Positions 12,275 through 19,714 of a DNA stretch of 27,766 bases are shown one piece after another. Source of the stretch: DASVWH01 sp036389715 (GTDB lineage Bacteria; Acidobacteriota; Blastocatellia; Pyrinomonadales; Pyrinomonadaceae); the NCBI GenBank assembly GCA_036389715.1, contig DASVWH010000150.1:1-27766 (forward strand). The letters run 5' to 3'. The notes below the pieces were generated by a model. The model did not search any database, was not told the DNA's origin, and saw only the letters and a list, made by a program, of their open reading frames with translations. How positions within the stretch are numbered: the stretch's first letter is position 1; the number at the start of each line of letters is the position of its first letter. A program made the position numbers and the translations under genes.

Positions 12275-14848
12275 ATGATTACCGAAAGAGACCCGAGAGA
12301 CCCGCGCCTCGTTCGACTAGAGCAGAGGCTGGCGTTAGATGACCTGGATTTAATTAAAGAGGCGAGAAGTCAGGGCTGGGAGCTCCTCACGCAGGGGCAG
12401 GGGTTCTACTGGCAGAATGGCCCCACGAAGAGCGTGGCGATCTTCACTGATACGGCACTCATTGACTACATCAGGGACAAGCTGAATGGGGCCGGGGGCC
12501 CTGAAAAGGCCACAGAACCCGCGAGACCGACGCAGGGTGAAGTCGTCGAGCGCCTGCTCTCTTCCGGTCGGCCGGAGCGTATTTCCGCCCACGATATTGA
12601 CCTCAAAAACAGCCTCATCGAATGGCTACGGGCCGAAGGCGTCGCGTTCGAGCGTGACGTTGACTGCATCGTCCGCACTGCGGAAGTCATCACCGAGGAC
12701 GCGGTCTACGATTTCAAGTGCGGTCTCGCGCCGGAGAATCTCGCCGGCGTGATTGAGAATCTGGTCTCGTGCCGGAAGACCTTAGTTGACGACCCGGAAG
12801 GAATGGTCAACCAGGGCGCGGCGGCGGTCATCGTCACCTGCTGCGCCGAGGATTTGGAGGAGACTCGAGAACGCGCCGCCGGTCTCGAAGTGGAAGTCAA
12901 GACGCTCGATGAGATCAAGAGCCCTTCCCCGCCGGAGTTTGTAGAAGCGCTCTTGAGCAGTCTCAACGAAATCGAGAGCCTCACGGACCTTAGCCGGTTC
13001 ATCGAAAAGTATAGGCTGCAAGACGTGCTGGGCGACAGGAGGTTCACGCCGAGCCAGCAGAGAAAGCTCGAAGCAGCGCTGGATGAAGCAGGCGAACGCG
13101 TCATGCCGGGGCTCTCAACCGAAGCCGACCCGGTCGACGGTCTCCGGGACGACGCCGTCTCGTCGAGCTTCACGGCTGGAGAGGTCGCGAAGAGCCTCGC
13201 GAACGGACAGCTCTTCCCACCAGACGAGGCGGCCGCCGGCATTATCAAGCAGCAGATGCTGCCCTCCAAGATGAGCACTCACCCTTCTCTGATGCTGCGC
13301 GCCGAGGGTCTTAACAAAGAGCACGTAGAGGAGTTAAGAGCCGTACTCGCTTCGGGCGGGAGATTCAGGGACCCCCAGGAGATTTTCTTCGACGGCGAGC
13401 ATTACTGGGTAGCTGAGGGCAACCATCGGCGCGATGCGGCCCTGCCAACCGATACGCCGCTTGACATCAACCTGCACTACGGCACTTTGCGTGACGCGGT
13501 TCGCTTCGCACTGCGAGCCAATGCCGATCACGGCTTAAAGCTCAGTCGCGACGACAAGCGCATGAAGGCCGTTACCGTGCTCGCCGATCCCGAATGGTAT
13601 AAAGAGAGCGACACCGTTCTCGCAACCTACGCCAGGGGAATTACGCAGCAATTTATCAGCAGTGTCCGGCGAGACCTGAAACTGATTATCCCCTCATTTA
13701 ACACAGAAGTATTCAATTTGCCTGAAGCGGAGGCTGAAGAGGCGGACACCCAACTGGCGGATTCTCTAAAGGTCCCTCCCGGCCTCGTGCGCGTGCTGCG
13801 TCGCATTCCTCGCGACGAGTTCGACACGCTTTCCCAAAACGTTTTGGGTGACGACGGGCGCAGGCGTGGATCGGATGGCGTCACACGCACGGTCCCGGCG
13901 AAAGAGCAGGGAGAGCCGGAAGCGCCGCTGTTCGACGGCGCGGAAGAAATGCCTGTCCAGACGACCCAAAACATTTTAGCTGAAGACGCCCCGCCTCCGA
14001 TTCAGGTCACGGATCGCCGCCCGGTCCATCTCGACGACGAGTCATCCGATGCGACCCCTGAAACAGAGCAGGCGGCCGTCGTCTCCGCGGCTGAAGCCCC
14101 CGCCGCCTCCGCGGACAGCGAAGATATTCAACCTCTTACAAACCTGAAGAAGGGGCACAAGATCGCCGTCTGCGATACCTGCGGCAAAGGGTTTCCCGAC
14201 GTGCAGATCAAAGAGGATGAGGGCTTTACGTGTAGCGCGTGCCACGGCGACGAAAGGACGGCCGTGCGGGAAGAGGCGCAGGAGACAGCCGGGGCCCGGC
14301 AGCAGTCGCCGGCGCTGACCGTCGCCGACCTGCGCGACGCTCTCAGGCAGGGGCCTCTATCACGGCTCCAGCTCGAAGACCTGGGCTTCGAGTCGCCTCT
14401 CATCAACTCCGCCGTCGCCTCAGGTGATGTCGCCCAGCCGGAGATCGGGAAATTCAGCCTGCCTGCGGATCCGCCTCCCGTGCAGGCCGGCGGCGAGAAG
14501 AAGGTCTCCATCCAGGAACTCTTAAAGGGGCGACCTCTGACCCTCAGCTTCGTCTTTCTCCCTACCCTACAGGGGAAGGTCAGCGTCTCGGTCAACGCGG
14601 GCGGGAAGCCTGAGACGGCTCTCCGCGGTCTCCTCGACGAAGCCGCCGCGCGCAACTTCTCGGAGCCCGTCCAGGAGCTGATCGTCGCAGCGCTGAAGAA
14701 AGCGGCCCCGGCGAAGTCCGGCAGCAAGGCAGGTCAAACGAAGGGGACGGCGAAAGCGGCCGCCAAGAAGTCCTCGAAGAAAGCTGCGACGAAAACGGCT
14801 GCTAAGAAGTCTTCGTCGAAGAGCAAATCAAAGAGCGCCAGAGCTTAA
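12275..14848 (+). CDS. large ParB-like protein of the PRTRC system, multidomain
   Basis: AAAGGAAA precedes ATG 12275; 857 residues. By position: 1-80 helical; about 105-230 an alpha/beta part (AVYDFKCGL, AAAVIVTCCAEDL) that may be a diverged PD-(D/E)xK-type fold, weakly supported; about 312-390 a ParB/Srx N-domain (LRAEGLNKEHVEELRAVLAS, FDGEHYWVAEGNHRRDAALP); about 405-470 helical DNA-binding-like (SRDDKRMKAVTVLADPEWYK, YARGITQQFISSVRRDL). Then an acidic linker, a zinc ribbon (CDTCGKGF...CSACHGDE, about 632-655), a beta segment about 742-770 (PLTLSFVFLPTLQGKVSVSV) that recalls PRTRC protein E, and a histone-H1-like Lys/Ala/Ser tail (about 811-857). ParB-type PRTRC proteins are usually shorter. 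Two candidate ParB sites lie inside the gene itself. A centromere-binding and partition role is inferred. Confidence 0.75.
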   Translation: MITERDPRDPRLVRLEQRLALDDLDLIKEARSQGWELLTQGQGFYWQNGPTKSVAIFTDTALIDYIRDKLNGAGGPEKATEPARPTQGEVVERLLSSGRPERISAHDIDLKNSLIEWLRAEGVAFERDVDCIVRTAEVITEDAVYDFKCGLAPENLAGVIENLVSCRKTLVDDPEGMVNQGAAAVIVTCCAEDLEETRERAAGLEVEVKTLDEIKSPSPPEFVEALLSSLNEIESLTDLSRFIEKYRLQDVLGDRRFTPSQQRKLEAALDEAGERVMPGLSTEADPVDGLRDDAVSSSFTAGEVAKSLANGQLFPPDEAAAGIIKQQMLPSKMSTHPSLMLRAEGLNKEHVEELRAVLASGGRFRDPQEIFFDGEHYWVAEGNHRRDAALPTDTPLDINLHYGTLRDAVRFALRANADHGLKLSRDDKRMKAVTVLADPEWYKESDTVLATYARGITQQFISSVRRDLKLIIPSFNTEVFNLPEAEAEEADTQLADSLKVPPGLVRVLRRIPRDEFDTLSQNVLGDDGRRRGSDGVTRTVPAKEQGEPEAPLFDGAEEMPVQTTQNILAEDAPPPIQVTDRRPVHLDDESSDATPETEQAAVVSAAEAPAASADSEDIQPLTNLKKGHKIAVCDTCGKGFPDVQIKEDEGFTCSACHGDERTAVREEAQETAGARQQSPALTVADLRDALRQGPLSRLQLEDLGFESPLINSAVASGDVAQPEIGKFSLPADPPPVQAGGEKKVSIQELLKGRPLTLSFVFLPTLQGKVSVSVNAGGKPETALRGLLDEAAARNFSEPVQELIVAALKKAAPAKSGSKAGQTKGTAKAAAKKSSKKAATKTAAKKSSSKSKSKSARA
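13833..13848. repeat. dispersed palindrome, candidate ParB site 3 (perfect)
   Basis: CCCAAAACGTTTTGGG, a perfect 16-bp palindrome and the best copy of the six, inside the ParB-like gene. Confidence 0.65.
13965..13980. repeat. dispersed palindrome, candidate ParB site 4
   Basis: CCCAAAACATTTTAGC, 132 bp after site 3 and in the same gene. Core AAAACATTTT is kept; one flanking arm base differs. Confidence 0.5.
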
Positions 14849-14860
14849 AAAGGAGGGATC

Positions 14861-15322
14861 ATGGGAGTAGTAAATATCGAGGGCAAGCCTATCTCGCTCG
14901 ACGACGCCATCATTGACGCCGGCATTGATGCGATCAAGGCGGTGCTCGCCCCGGACTTCCCCGACATCGAGAACGCAGACATCCAGATCGAGAGGCCGGC
15001 GCGCGCGGGCGCGCCCGTCACCGCGTCGGTCGTCAAGCGCGGGACGCATAAGGGTCAGACGCCTTCCTTCGAGCAGCGCGTGGTCCTCGAAGCGCTGGAG
15101 AGAGCGCCCGAATACGTCAACCAGGCTGTCCGCCTGGCGGTCGAAGCACTGCGCAGAGAGGCGGCCGGAGACACGAAATTCTTCGACGAGGCCCTGCGCC
15201 GCGGAGATGTCGAGCGTGCGGACGAAGCCGGCGAGCGTGAGGGGCGCGCCGTGCTCAAAGCGCTCGAAACTTGCAGCGGGTGTCCGCCCGTCGCTTCCAA
15301 TCACGTTCCTGCCGGGTTCTAA
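14861..15322 (+). CDS. PRTRC protein C-like ubiquitin-fold protein with extension
   Basis: Strong ribosome site (AAGGAGGGATC) before ATG 14861. Residues 1-65 match the plan of PRTRC protein C (Prok_Ub): VNIEGKPISLDDAIIDAGID, AIKAVLAPDFPDIENADIQI, then VTASVVKRGTHKG. The family is normally about 70 aa; here a further 85-residue helical part (FEQRVVLEALERAPEYVNQA, then a Glu/Arg-rich stretch) ends CSGCPPVASNHVPAGF. The TAA overlaps the next ATG (TAATG). It is followed in order by F, B, A and ThiF-type genes as in PRTRC systems. Whether it is conjugated is unknown; no C-terminal Gly-Gly is present, but GTHKG at the end of the Ub part is the family-like end. Confidence 0.65.
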   Translation: MGVVNIEGKPISLDDAIIDAGIDAIKAVLAPDFPDIENADIQIERPARAGAPVTASVVKRGTHKGQTPSFEQRVVLEALERAPEYVNQAVRLAVEALRREAAGDTKFFDEALRRGDVERADEAGEREGRAVLKALETCSGCPPVASNHVPAGF

Positions 15323-16359
15323 TGAGCGCCACAGCACGACTTTCAGAGCAGCCCCTCGAAGGCTGCAAGAGCATGGGCCTGGAGAAGGCGCGCCTTTACC
15401 TGGCCACGCGTGCGCGCGTGCGCACGCCCCTCGGTGCGGCCGAACTCCTCGGCCGCACTGCCGACCACGGCCGGGAGACTTACGACAAGCGTGTGCAGGT
15501 CGCAGTCGAGGTTCTCAGCATCTACCGTGAAATCTTCCCCGAAGAGTGGCGGCGCTCCGGGTCGCCGGCCTTCTCTACGCAGCGCGAGCACGAGTTCTAC
15601 CGCCTGGTCCACGCGAAGCTCTTCCCCCTCCTGCTTAGCGAGGACACGGACCTCGAAACCCACATGAGACGGGAGCCCAACTTCTTTCTCCCCTTCATCC
15701 CCATGCGCGGCACGCAGAGGCACACCTGGGCGGACGGGCGCTTCGACTTCCGGGAGATCGAGATCGAATTCAAGCTGGCGCAGGTCTTGTCGGGCTACAC
15801 GGGAGCGGGCGGGCCCGGCTGGCAGGCCCTGCGATTGATGTACGGCATCGAGGGCGTAGAGGCTCCGGCCCCGCCCCTCGGCTCCGTCGGCTGGCAGCTA
15901 TTCACCTACTCCTGCGCGGTCGAAGAGACGCCGCTCAAGTACCTGCCGCTGGCCTTCAACATGATCTCCTACAGGACCGGCAACCCGTGGCTCGACCTGC
16001 CGCAGATCGGCTACGCCGGCTTCGACTGGTCGCGCGAGGAGGTGGCCAGGCTGGCTTTTGCGCGCCATCAGGCTGACGACCTCAACCTGACATGCAAGGC
16101 GCTCGGCGTCTGGCTCGAAGAGGCTCCTGCCGGAAGAATCGCGCGCGCCGTCGAGTTGTGGAACCGGGCGGCCTTAACCGAGAAGGAATACGGCTACGAA
16201 GGGATGTCGGGAGCTGACCTCATCCGGGAGGGGCGCGCTCTTCCTACCGGCCTTTTCCAGCACGGTGAGGAGATGGTCAGGCTAACGCTGCCCCGCGAGA
16301 TATTTCAGGACGTGCTCGGCGAAGCGGCCGCCCCGCTCCTCGGCCGGGAAGAAGAATAA
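15322..16359 (+). CDS. PRTRC protein F-like protein
   Basis: A 345-residue protein. I use ATG 15322, overlapping the stop of the upstream gene (TAATG), not the in-frame ATG 15271. The first part is helical and basic (LEKARLYLATRARVRTPLGA), then EHEFYRLVHAKLFPLLLSED, FFLPFIPMRGTQRHTW, and YLPLAFNMISYRTGNPWLDL. The C-terminal half is helical. Aromatic clusters and NPWLD are the most distinct features; I see no catalytic motif. Assignment to PRTRC protein F rests on length and gene order (C-F-B-A-ThiF), not on a clear motif. The role of F is unknown. Confidence 0.55.
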   Translation: MSATARLSEQPLEGCKSMGLEKARLYLATRARVRTPLGAAELLGRTADHGRETYDKRVQVAVEVLSIYREIFPEEWRRSGSPAFSTQREHEFYRLVHAKLFPLLLSEDTDLETHMRREPNFFLPFIPMRGTQRHTWADGRFDFREIEIEFKLAQVLSGYTGAGGPGWQALRLMYGIEGVEAPAPPLGSVGWQLFTYSCAVEETPLKYLPLAFNMISYRTGNPWLDLPQIGYAGFDWSREEVARLAFARHQADDLNLTCKALGVWLEEAPAGRIARAVELWNRAALTEKEYGYEGMSGADLIREGRALPTGLFQHGEEMVRLTLPREIFQDVLGEAAAPLLGREEE

Positions 16360-16375
16360 CGACGAGAGGTGACTG

Positions 16376-17137
16376 ATGAGCGAAGCTGAAGCCCTGCTGA
16401 TGGAAAGACGCGAAGACAACACGATGCGCCTGTACGGCGCGACCCAGAGCGCAAGCAATAACCCGACTATCGAATTCCGCGACGGCCAGTTCCTCTTCAG
16501 GAAGACAAATCTTGAGGGCGGGCTCGTCGAGCGCTTCATCTCCTCGGCCGCTGTCAGAGAAGCGTTCTCCGGCATCCCCATTGACTCAGGCTGGCTCAAG
16601 CCGGAGATCGTGCGCTGGGGTGACGGGCGGCTCGGGCAGTGGGCCGTCCTCTTTATCCCGCCCGGCCGGCATCTCCTGGAGATCACCAACGACGGCTCCG
16701 GGCGGCCCTTCGCGGTCGAGAGAATCAAGACGCCGCTTCCGGGCATGGTCTTCTTCGGCCTTAGCAACAGGTATTACGCCTGGGCCGTCAAGACCGAGAC
16801 GCTGGAGCCCTACCAGGAAATATATCGCTGCCCGCTGCCGAACGTGATGCAGGACGCCTCCATCTGCTGGGGGCTTCTCAAGCCCCCGATGGCCACGCCC
16901 GCCACGATCTTCGAGGCGTGGAAGCTCTTTATCACGAGCACGTTCAATAATCACGCGGCAAGCGGCAAGTCCAGGCGCTGCCGCGAGGACGTGCGCATCG
17001 TCCTGAAGGACATGTCACGCGCGCCAGAGCCCGCGCATTATCCGGTGAATGACCTGGTCAGGCAGGTGGATAGAACCGGCGTCACATTGGACCAGGCCGT
17101 CAGAAGATTCTTTGAAGAGGGACGGATGCCCGGATGA
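16376..17137 (+). CDS. PRTRC protein B, E2-like (Prok-E2 family D)
   Basis: GAGAGGTGA precedes ATG 16376; 253 residues. The central part (about 75-160) matches PRTRC protein B: WAVLFIPPGRHLLEITNDGS, PLPGMVFFGLSNRYYAWAVK, EIYRCPLPNVMQDASICWGL. In this family the Cys of the SICWG segment is the candidate E2-type active site. Then EAWKLFITSTFNNHAASGKS and a helical end. The family is described as an E2 ubiquitin-conjugase-like member of PRTRC/ubiquitin-like operons. It sits in the expected place before A and ThiF. Function as a conjugase in bacteria is predicted, not shown. Confidence 0.8.
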   Translation: MSEAEALLMERREDNTMRLYGATQSASNNPTIEFRDGQFLFRKTNLEGGLVERFISSAAVREAFSGIPIDSGWLKPEIVRWGDGRLGQWAVLFIPPGRHLLEITNDGSGRPFAVERIKTPLPGMVFFGLSNRYYAWAVKTETLEPYQEIYRCPLPNVMQDASICWGLLKPPMATPATIFEAWKLFITSTFNNHAASGKSRRCREDVRIVLKDMSRAPEPAHYPVNDLVRQVDRTGVTLDQAVRRFFEEGRMPG

Positions 17138-17289
17138 CAGTAATCTATAAATACACACTTGGAGACCGCAGCGGGGTAGTCGAAGTCGAAATCCCGCCTG
17201 AGGCTAGCTGTAGATTTAAGTTCGTCGGCACTGTTGTGTTGGATGATGGTGATTACGTGCTCCATGTCTACGAGCGGCAACCTTACTGA
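17134..17289 (+). CDS. 51-aa beta-rich protein between PRTRC B and A
   Basis: An ATG at 17134 overlaps the TGA of protein B (ATGA) and encodes MTVIYKYTLGDRSGVVEVEI, then PPEASCRFKFVGTVVLDDGD and YVLHVYERQPY. Alternating hydrophobic residues suggest five strands. The opening IYKYxL resembles small phage/plasmid proteins of the DUF7352 type, but this is a weak match. The gene adds a member to the usual B-A pair and, given its place, might be a substrate or accessory protein. Confidence 0.6.
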   Translation: MTVIYKYTLGDRSGVVEVEIPPEASCRFKFVGTVVLDDGDYVLHVYERQPY

Positions 17290-17299
17290 GAAGAAGTAA

Positions 17300-17980
17300 A
17301 TGGCCTTTAAGGTTGCGGAACACCACATCGCACGCCGCGGGGAGCTGCTGCCGCCCGTAGACGAGTCTCTGATGCTCGATTACGTGCTCGGCAGAGGCGG
17401 CCTCTTCGCGCGCGGCCGCCGCCCCGGCCTCGAAGTCTGCATGCCGGTCGCCGCGCCGCTTGCGCCCGTGCGCGGCCTTGCGCCCGTCGTCACTTATGCG
17501 CAATGGGGGTTTCCGAAAGTCCCGGCGGGTTTTCTGGCTCTGATGCTCGCCATCTCGCGCCACGTCGCACGGGCTGAGCCGAGAGAGGCCCTCTTTCACC
17601 TGAGCTTCGACGCCGCGGACCCGCACGAGCCCCTGACTGCCGGGCACATCCTGTGTGACCGCGGCTGGCATCTCGAATACCCCGACCAGCGGCGCGAGAA
17701 AGGGCGCGTCGAGCTGGTCAACAAGGGCCGGGGCACTTCCGAAGAGCGTGCGATCATCGAGGTTCACAGTCACCATCACGATAAGGCTTACTTTTCGCCG
17801 GAGGACGACGAAGACGAGGGCGGGATGAGCTTCAGAGTGTACGGCGTGCTCGGCACGATCTTCTCTCGGCCGGCGCTGCGGACGCGTATCGGCCTCTTCG
17901 GCCACTTCTTCCTTTACCCGGCAGCCGAGTTCTTCGAGCTGCCGGCTGAAATTACAGACTTGCAGGGAGGTCAATTTTGA
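17300..17980 (+). CDS. PRTRC protein A, JAB/JAMM peptidase-like
   Basis: 226 residues. The JAMM motif is present: HSHHHDKAYFSPEDD gives His156-x-His158-x7-Ser166-x2-Asp169, the zinc ligands of Mov34/MPN/PAD-1 deubiquitinase-like peptidases. Upstream strands (EALFHLSF, RAIIEV) and the following FRVYGVLGTIFSRPALRTRI support the fold. In PRTRC operons protein A is the JAB member that would process or remove the ubiquitin-like protein. The stop overlaps the TTG start of ThiF (TTGA). A ribosome site (GAGAAGAAG) lies before ATG 17300. Confidence 0.85.
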   Translation: MAFKVAEHHIARRGELLPPVDESLMLDYVLGRGGLFARGRRPGLEVCMPVAAPLAPVRGLAPVVTYAQWGFPKVPAGFLALMLAISRHVARAEPREALFHLSFDAADPHEPLTAGHILCDRGWHLEYPDQRREKGRVELVNKGRGTSEERAIIEVHSHHHDKAYFSPEDDEDEGGMSFRVYGVLGTIFSRPALRTRIGLFGHFFLYPAAEFFELPAEITDLQGGQF

Positions 17981-18939
17981 ACAGGAGAAAAAGAGAGAAG
18001 GAAAAGCTCAAGCAGCAGATCGCACGGCAAGCGCAGCCGCTGCAACAGCCGGCTCGGCCCGCGCTCGACCACGGGTTTTATAACGCCTCGGTCGTGACGG
18101 TTCCGGACTTCAAGCTGGCGCAGATCGTCCTGGTTGGCTGCGGCGGCATCGGCGCATACATGGCGCAGCACATTGGGCGGATCATGCGCGTGCTCTACAG
18201 CGACGAGAAAGGCATCAACCTGACGCTCTGCGACCCCGACATCGTCGAAGAGAAGAACCTCGGCCGCCAGCTCTTCTGCGACGCCGAGATCGGGCAGCCG
18301 AAGGCCGTGGCCCTCGCGCGCCGGTACGGCCAGGCCTGGGCGCTCAACACGACCGCTTATCACGGCGAGTACAGGGAGGAGCTATTGCTCGGAACCGCGG
18401 AGCTGATAGTGCTGGTGGGCTGCGTGGATAACGCCGCCGCGCGGCGCGTCCTCGCGGACACGCTGATGAATAACCCCCAGAACCCAGGCCCGCACGCGCC
18501 CCCTAAAATCTGGTGGCTCGACTGCGGCAATCTGAAAGATACGGGCCGGACGATGCTCGGATCGGCCTCTTCGGAGGAGCAGATGCGCGGAGCTTTTCTG
18601 GACGGGAAAAAGTGTATCAGTCTTCCTTCGCCGACGCTCCAGTACCCGTCCCTGCTTATTCCCCAGCCTGAAGAACTGGACGGCGCGGAGATGAGCTGCG
18701 CCGAGATGGCCGCGGCGAACCTTCAGAGCCTGAATATCAACGCGGCGGTCGCCGTTCAGGCCGCCGATATGCTGACGCGGCTGCTCGTCACGCGTGACCT
18801 GAAAAGATACCAGTGCGCAGTCAACGTGGCCGCGGGTTCAGTCAAGTCCTTCTACTGCACGCCGGAGCAGGTGGCAGAGGAAATCGAGAGACCCGTCTCC
18901 TTCGTGGATGGTACGCAGGCGCATGACGTGGCCGCCTGA
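17977..18939 (+). CDS. PRTRC ThiF, E1-like adenylating enzyme
   Basis: 320 residues; the TTG start at 17977 overlaps the previous stop. The Rossmann ATP site is VLVGCGGIGAYMAQHIGRI (Gly54 to Gly59) followed by INLTLCDPDIVEEKNLGRQL and FCDAEIGQPKAVALARRYG, the E1/ThiF/MoeB plan: acidic residue after the third strand, NLGRQ arginine, and Lys of the IGQPKA segment. These enzymes adenylate the C-terminus of a ubiquitin-like protein. A later Cys (WWLDCGN) is one candidate for thioester work. It completes C-F-B-A-ThiF. Actin-like protein D of some PRTRC loci is not seen in this window. Confidence 0.85.
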   Translation: MNRRKREKEKLKQQIARQAQPLQQPARPALDHGFYNASVVTVPDFKLAQIVLVGCGGIGAYMAQHIGRIMRVLYSDEKGINLTLCDPDIVEEKNLGRQLFCDAEIGQPKAVALARRYGQAWALNTTAYHGEYREELLLGTAELIVLVGCVDNAAARRVLADTLMNNPQNPGPHAPPKIWWLDCGNLKDTGRTMLGSASSEEQMRGAFLDGKKCISLPSPTLQYPSLLIPQPEELDGAEMSCAEMAAANLQSLNINAAVAVQAADMLTRLLVTRDLKRYQCAVNVAAGSVKSFYCTPEQVAEEIERPVSFVDGTQAHDVAA

Positions 18940-18996
18940 GCCATGAGCTACGCGCTTCTCTATCTGCTTTTATTCGACCATTATCAGGAGAATACG

Positions 18997-19431
18997 ATGT
19001 CGTTCAACAAAATCATTCTAGTCGGAAACCTCGGCCGCGATCCCGAAATGCGCTACACGCCGCAAGGGACGCCCGTCTGCACCTTCTCGATGGCCACCAA
19101 CGAGAAACGCAAAGACAAAGCCGGGGAGATGCAGGACTTTACCACCTGGTTCAGGGTGAACGTCTGGGGCCGCCAGGCCGAGGCGGCATCGAGATACCTC
19201 TCCAAGGGCAGGTCCGTGTACATCGAAGGACGGCTCAGGCTCGAGGAATGGGAGGACCGCGAAGGCAGGCCGCGCTATACGCTCGAGGTGCACGCGACCG
19301 ACATGCAGTTCATCGGCGGGCAGGAGCAGCATGCCGAGTCGCGGCCAGCGGATAAGGAACTGGTATCGGCCGGCCGCAGTGCTGCGAGAGACGAGCCGGA
19401 CGATCTGAGCGACGATGATATTCCGTTTTGA
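18997..19431 (+). CDS. ssb: single-stranded DNA-binding protein
   Basis: The start is ATG 18997 (CAGGAGAATACG before it), giving MSFNKIILVGNLGRDPEMRY; a longer frame from 18943 lacks support. Residues 1-105 are an SSB OB-fold (TPVCTFSMATNEKRKD, TWFRVNVWGRQAEAASRYLS, VYIEGRLRLEEWEDREGRPR). The end DDLSDDDIPF is the acidic SSB tip that binds partner proteins. At 144 aa it is short, as in many plasmids. It is the last gene of the PRTRC operon, linking it to replication or mobilisation. Confidence 0.9.
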   Translation: MSFNKIILVGNLGRDPEMRYTPQGTPVCTFSMATNEKRKDKAGEMQDFTTWFRVNVWGRQAEAASRYLSKGRSVYIEGRLRLEEWEDREGRPRYTLEVHATDMQFIGGQEQHAESRPADKELVSAGRSAARDEPDDLSDDDIPF

Positions 19432-19453
19432 CCTGCCAGCGGTCGTCGCCGAA

Positions 19454-19496
19454 AGCCGGGTTTCCCCGGCTCGCATGCTCGGTAGCCCCGGCATGC
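19454..19496 (+). terminator. two GC hairpins after ssb
   Basis: AGCCGGG-TTTC-CCCGGCT (19454-19471), then GCATGC (19473-19478)/GCATGC (19491-19496) with an inner CGG/CCG. No clear U-tract follows, so a weak or Rho-helped terminator is suggested. Confidence 0.45.
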
Positions 19497-19630
19497 CTGA
19501 GGATGGCAAGCTAAACCGCATCCGCAGAATCCAACATTTATGAAAGGAGTTCTCGAAACTAAACTAAAACTGAAAAAGGCTGGTGAGGGGGGCGGACGTG
19601 GAAAAGCCGCTCCCTTCGCATTTCAGCTCA

Positions 19631-19646
19631 CCTAAAATGTTTTGGC
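19631..19646. repeat. dispersed palindrome, candidate ParB site 5
   Basis: CCTAAAATGTTTTGGC, in the gap after ssb, between convergent operons. Confidence 0.5.
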
Positions 19647-19714
19647 TATATGGGCTGTTCATCCGTCTCAAAGGTTTCCAGGATGAGGGCTCCCAAAGAC
19701 GCTATACCCACCCA

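Noticed and set aside
12706..13278. 190-codon minus ORF inside the ParB-like gene
   Set aside because: Ser/Arg-rich antisense shadow of a long GC-rich gene; no start signals.
14128..14727. 199-codon minus ORF inside the ParB-like gene
   Set aside because: Antisense shadow of the zinc-ribbon and tail region, with low-complexity composition.
14913..15530. 205-codon plus ORF overlapping the C- and F-like genes
   Set aside because: Arg/Ser-rich frame-shifted shadow; the coupled C-F frame is better supported.
17216..17974. 252-codon minus ORF opposite PRTRC A
   Set aside because: Antisense of a motif-bearing gene; Arg/Val-rich shadow composition.
19540..19635. 31-codon ORF MKGVLETKLKLKK... as a RiPP precursor
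   Set aside because: No ribosome site before the ATG, no modification genes nearby; likely chance in the post-ssb gap.
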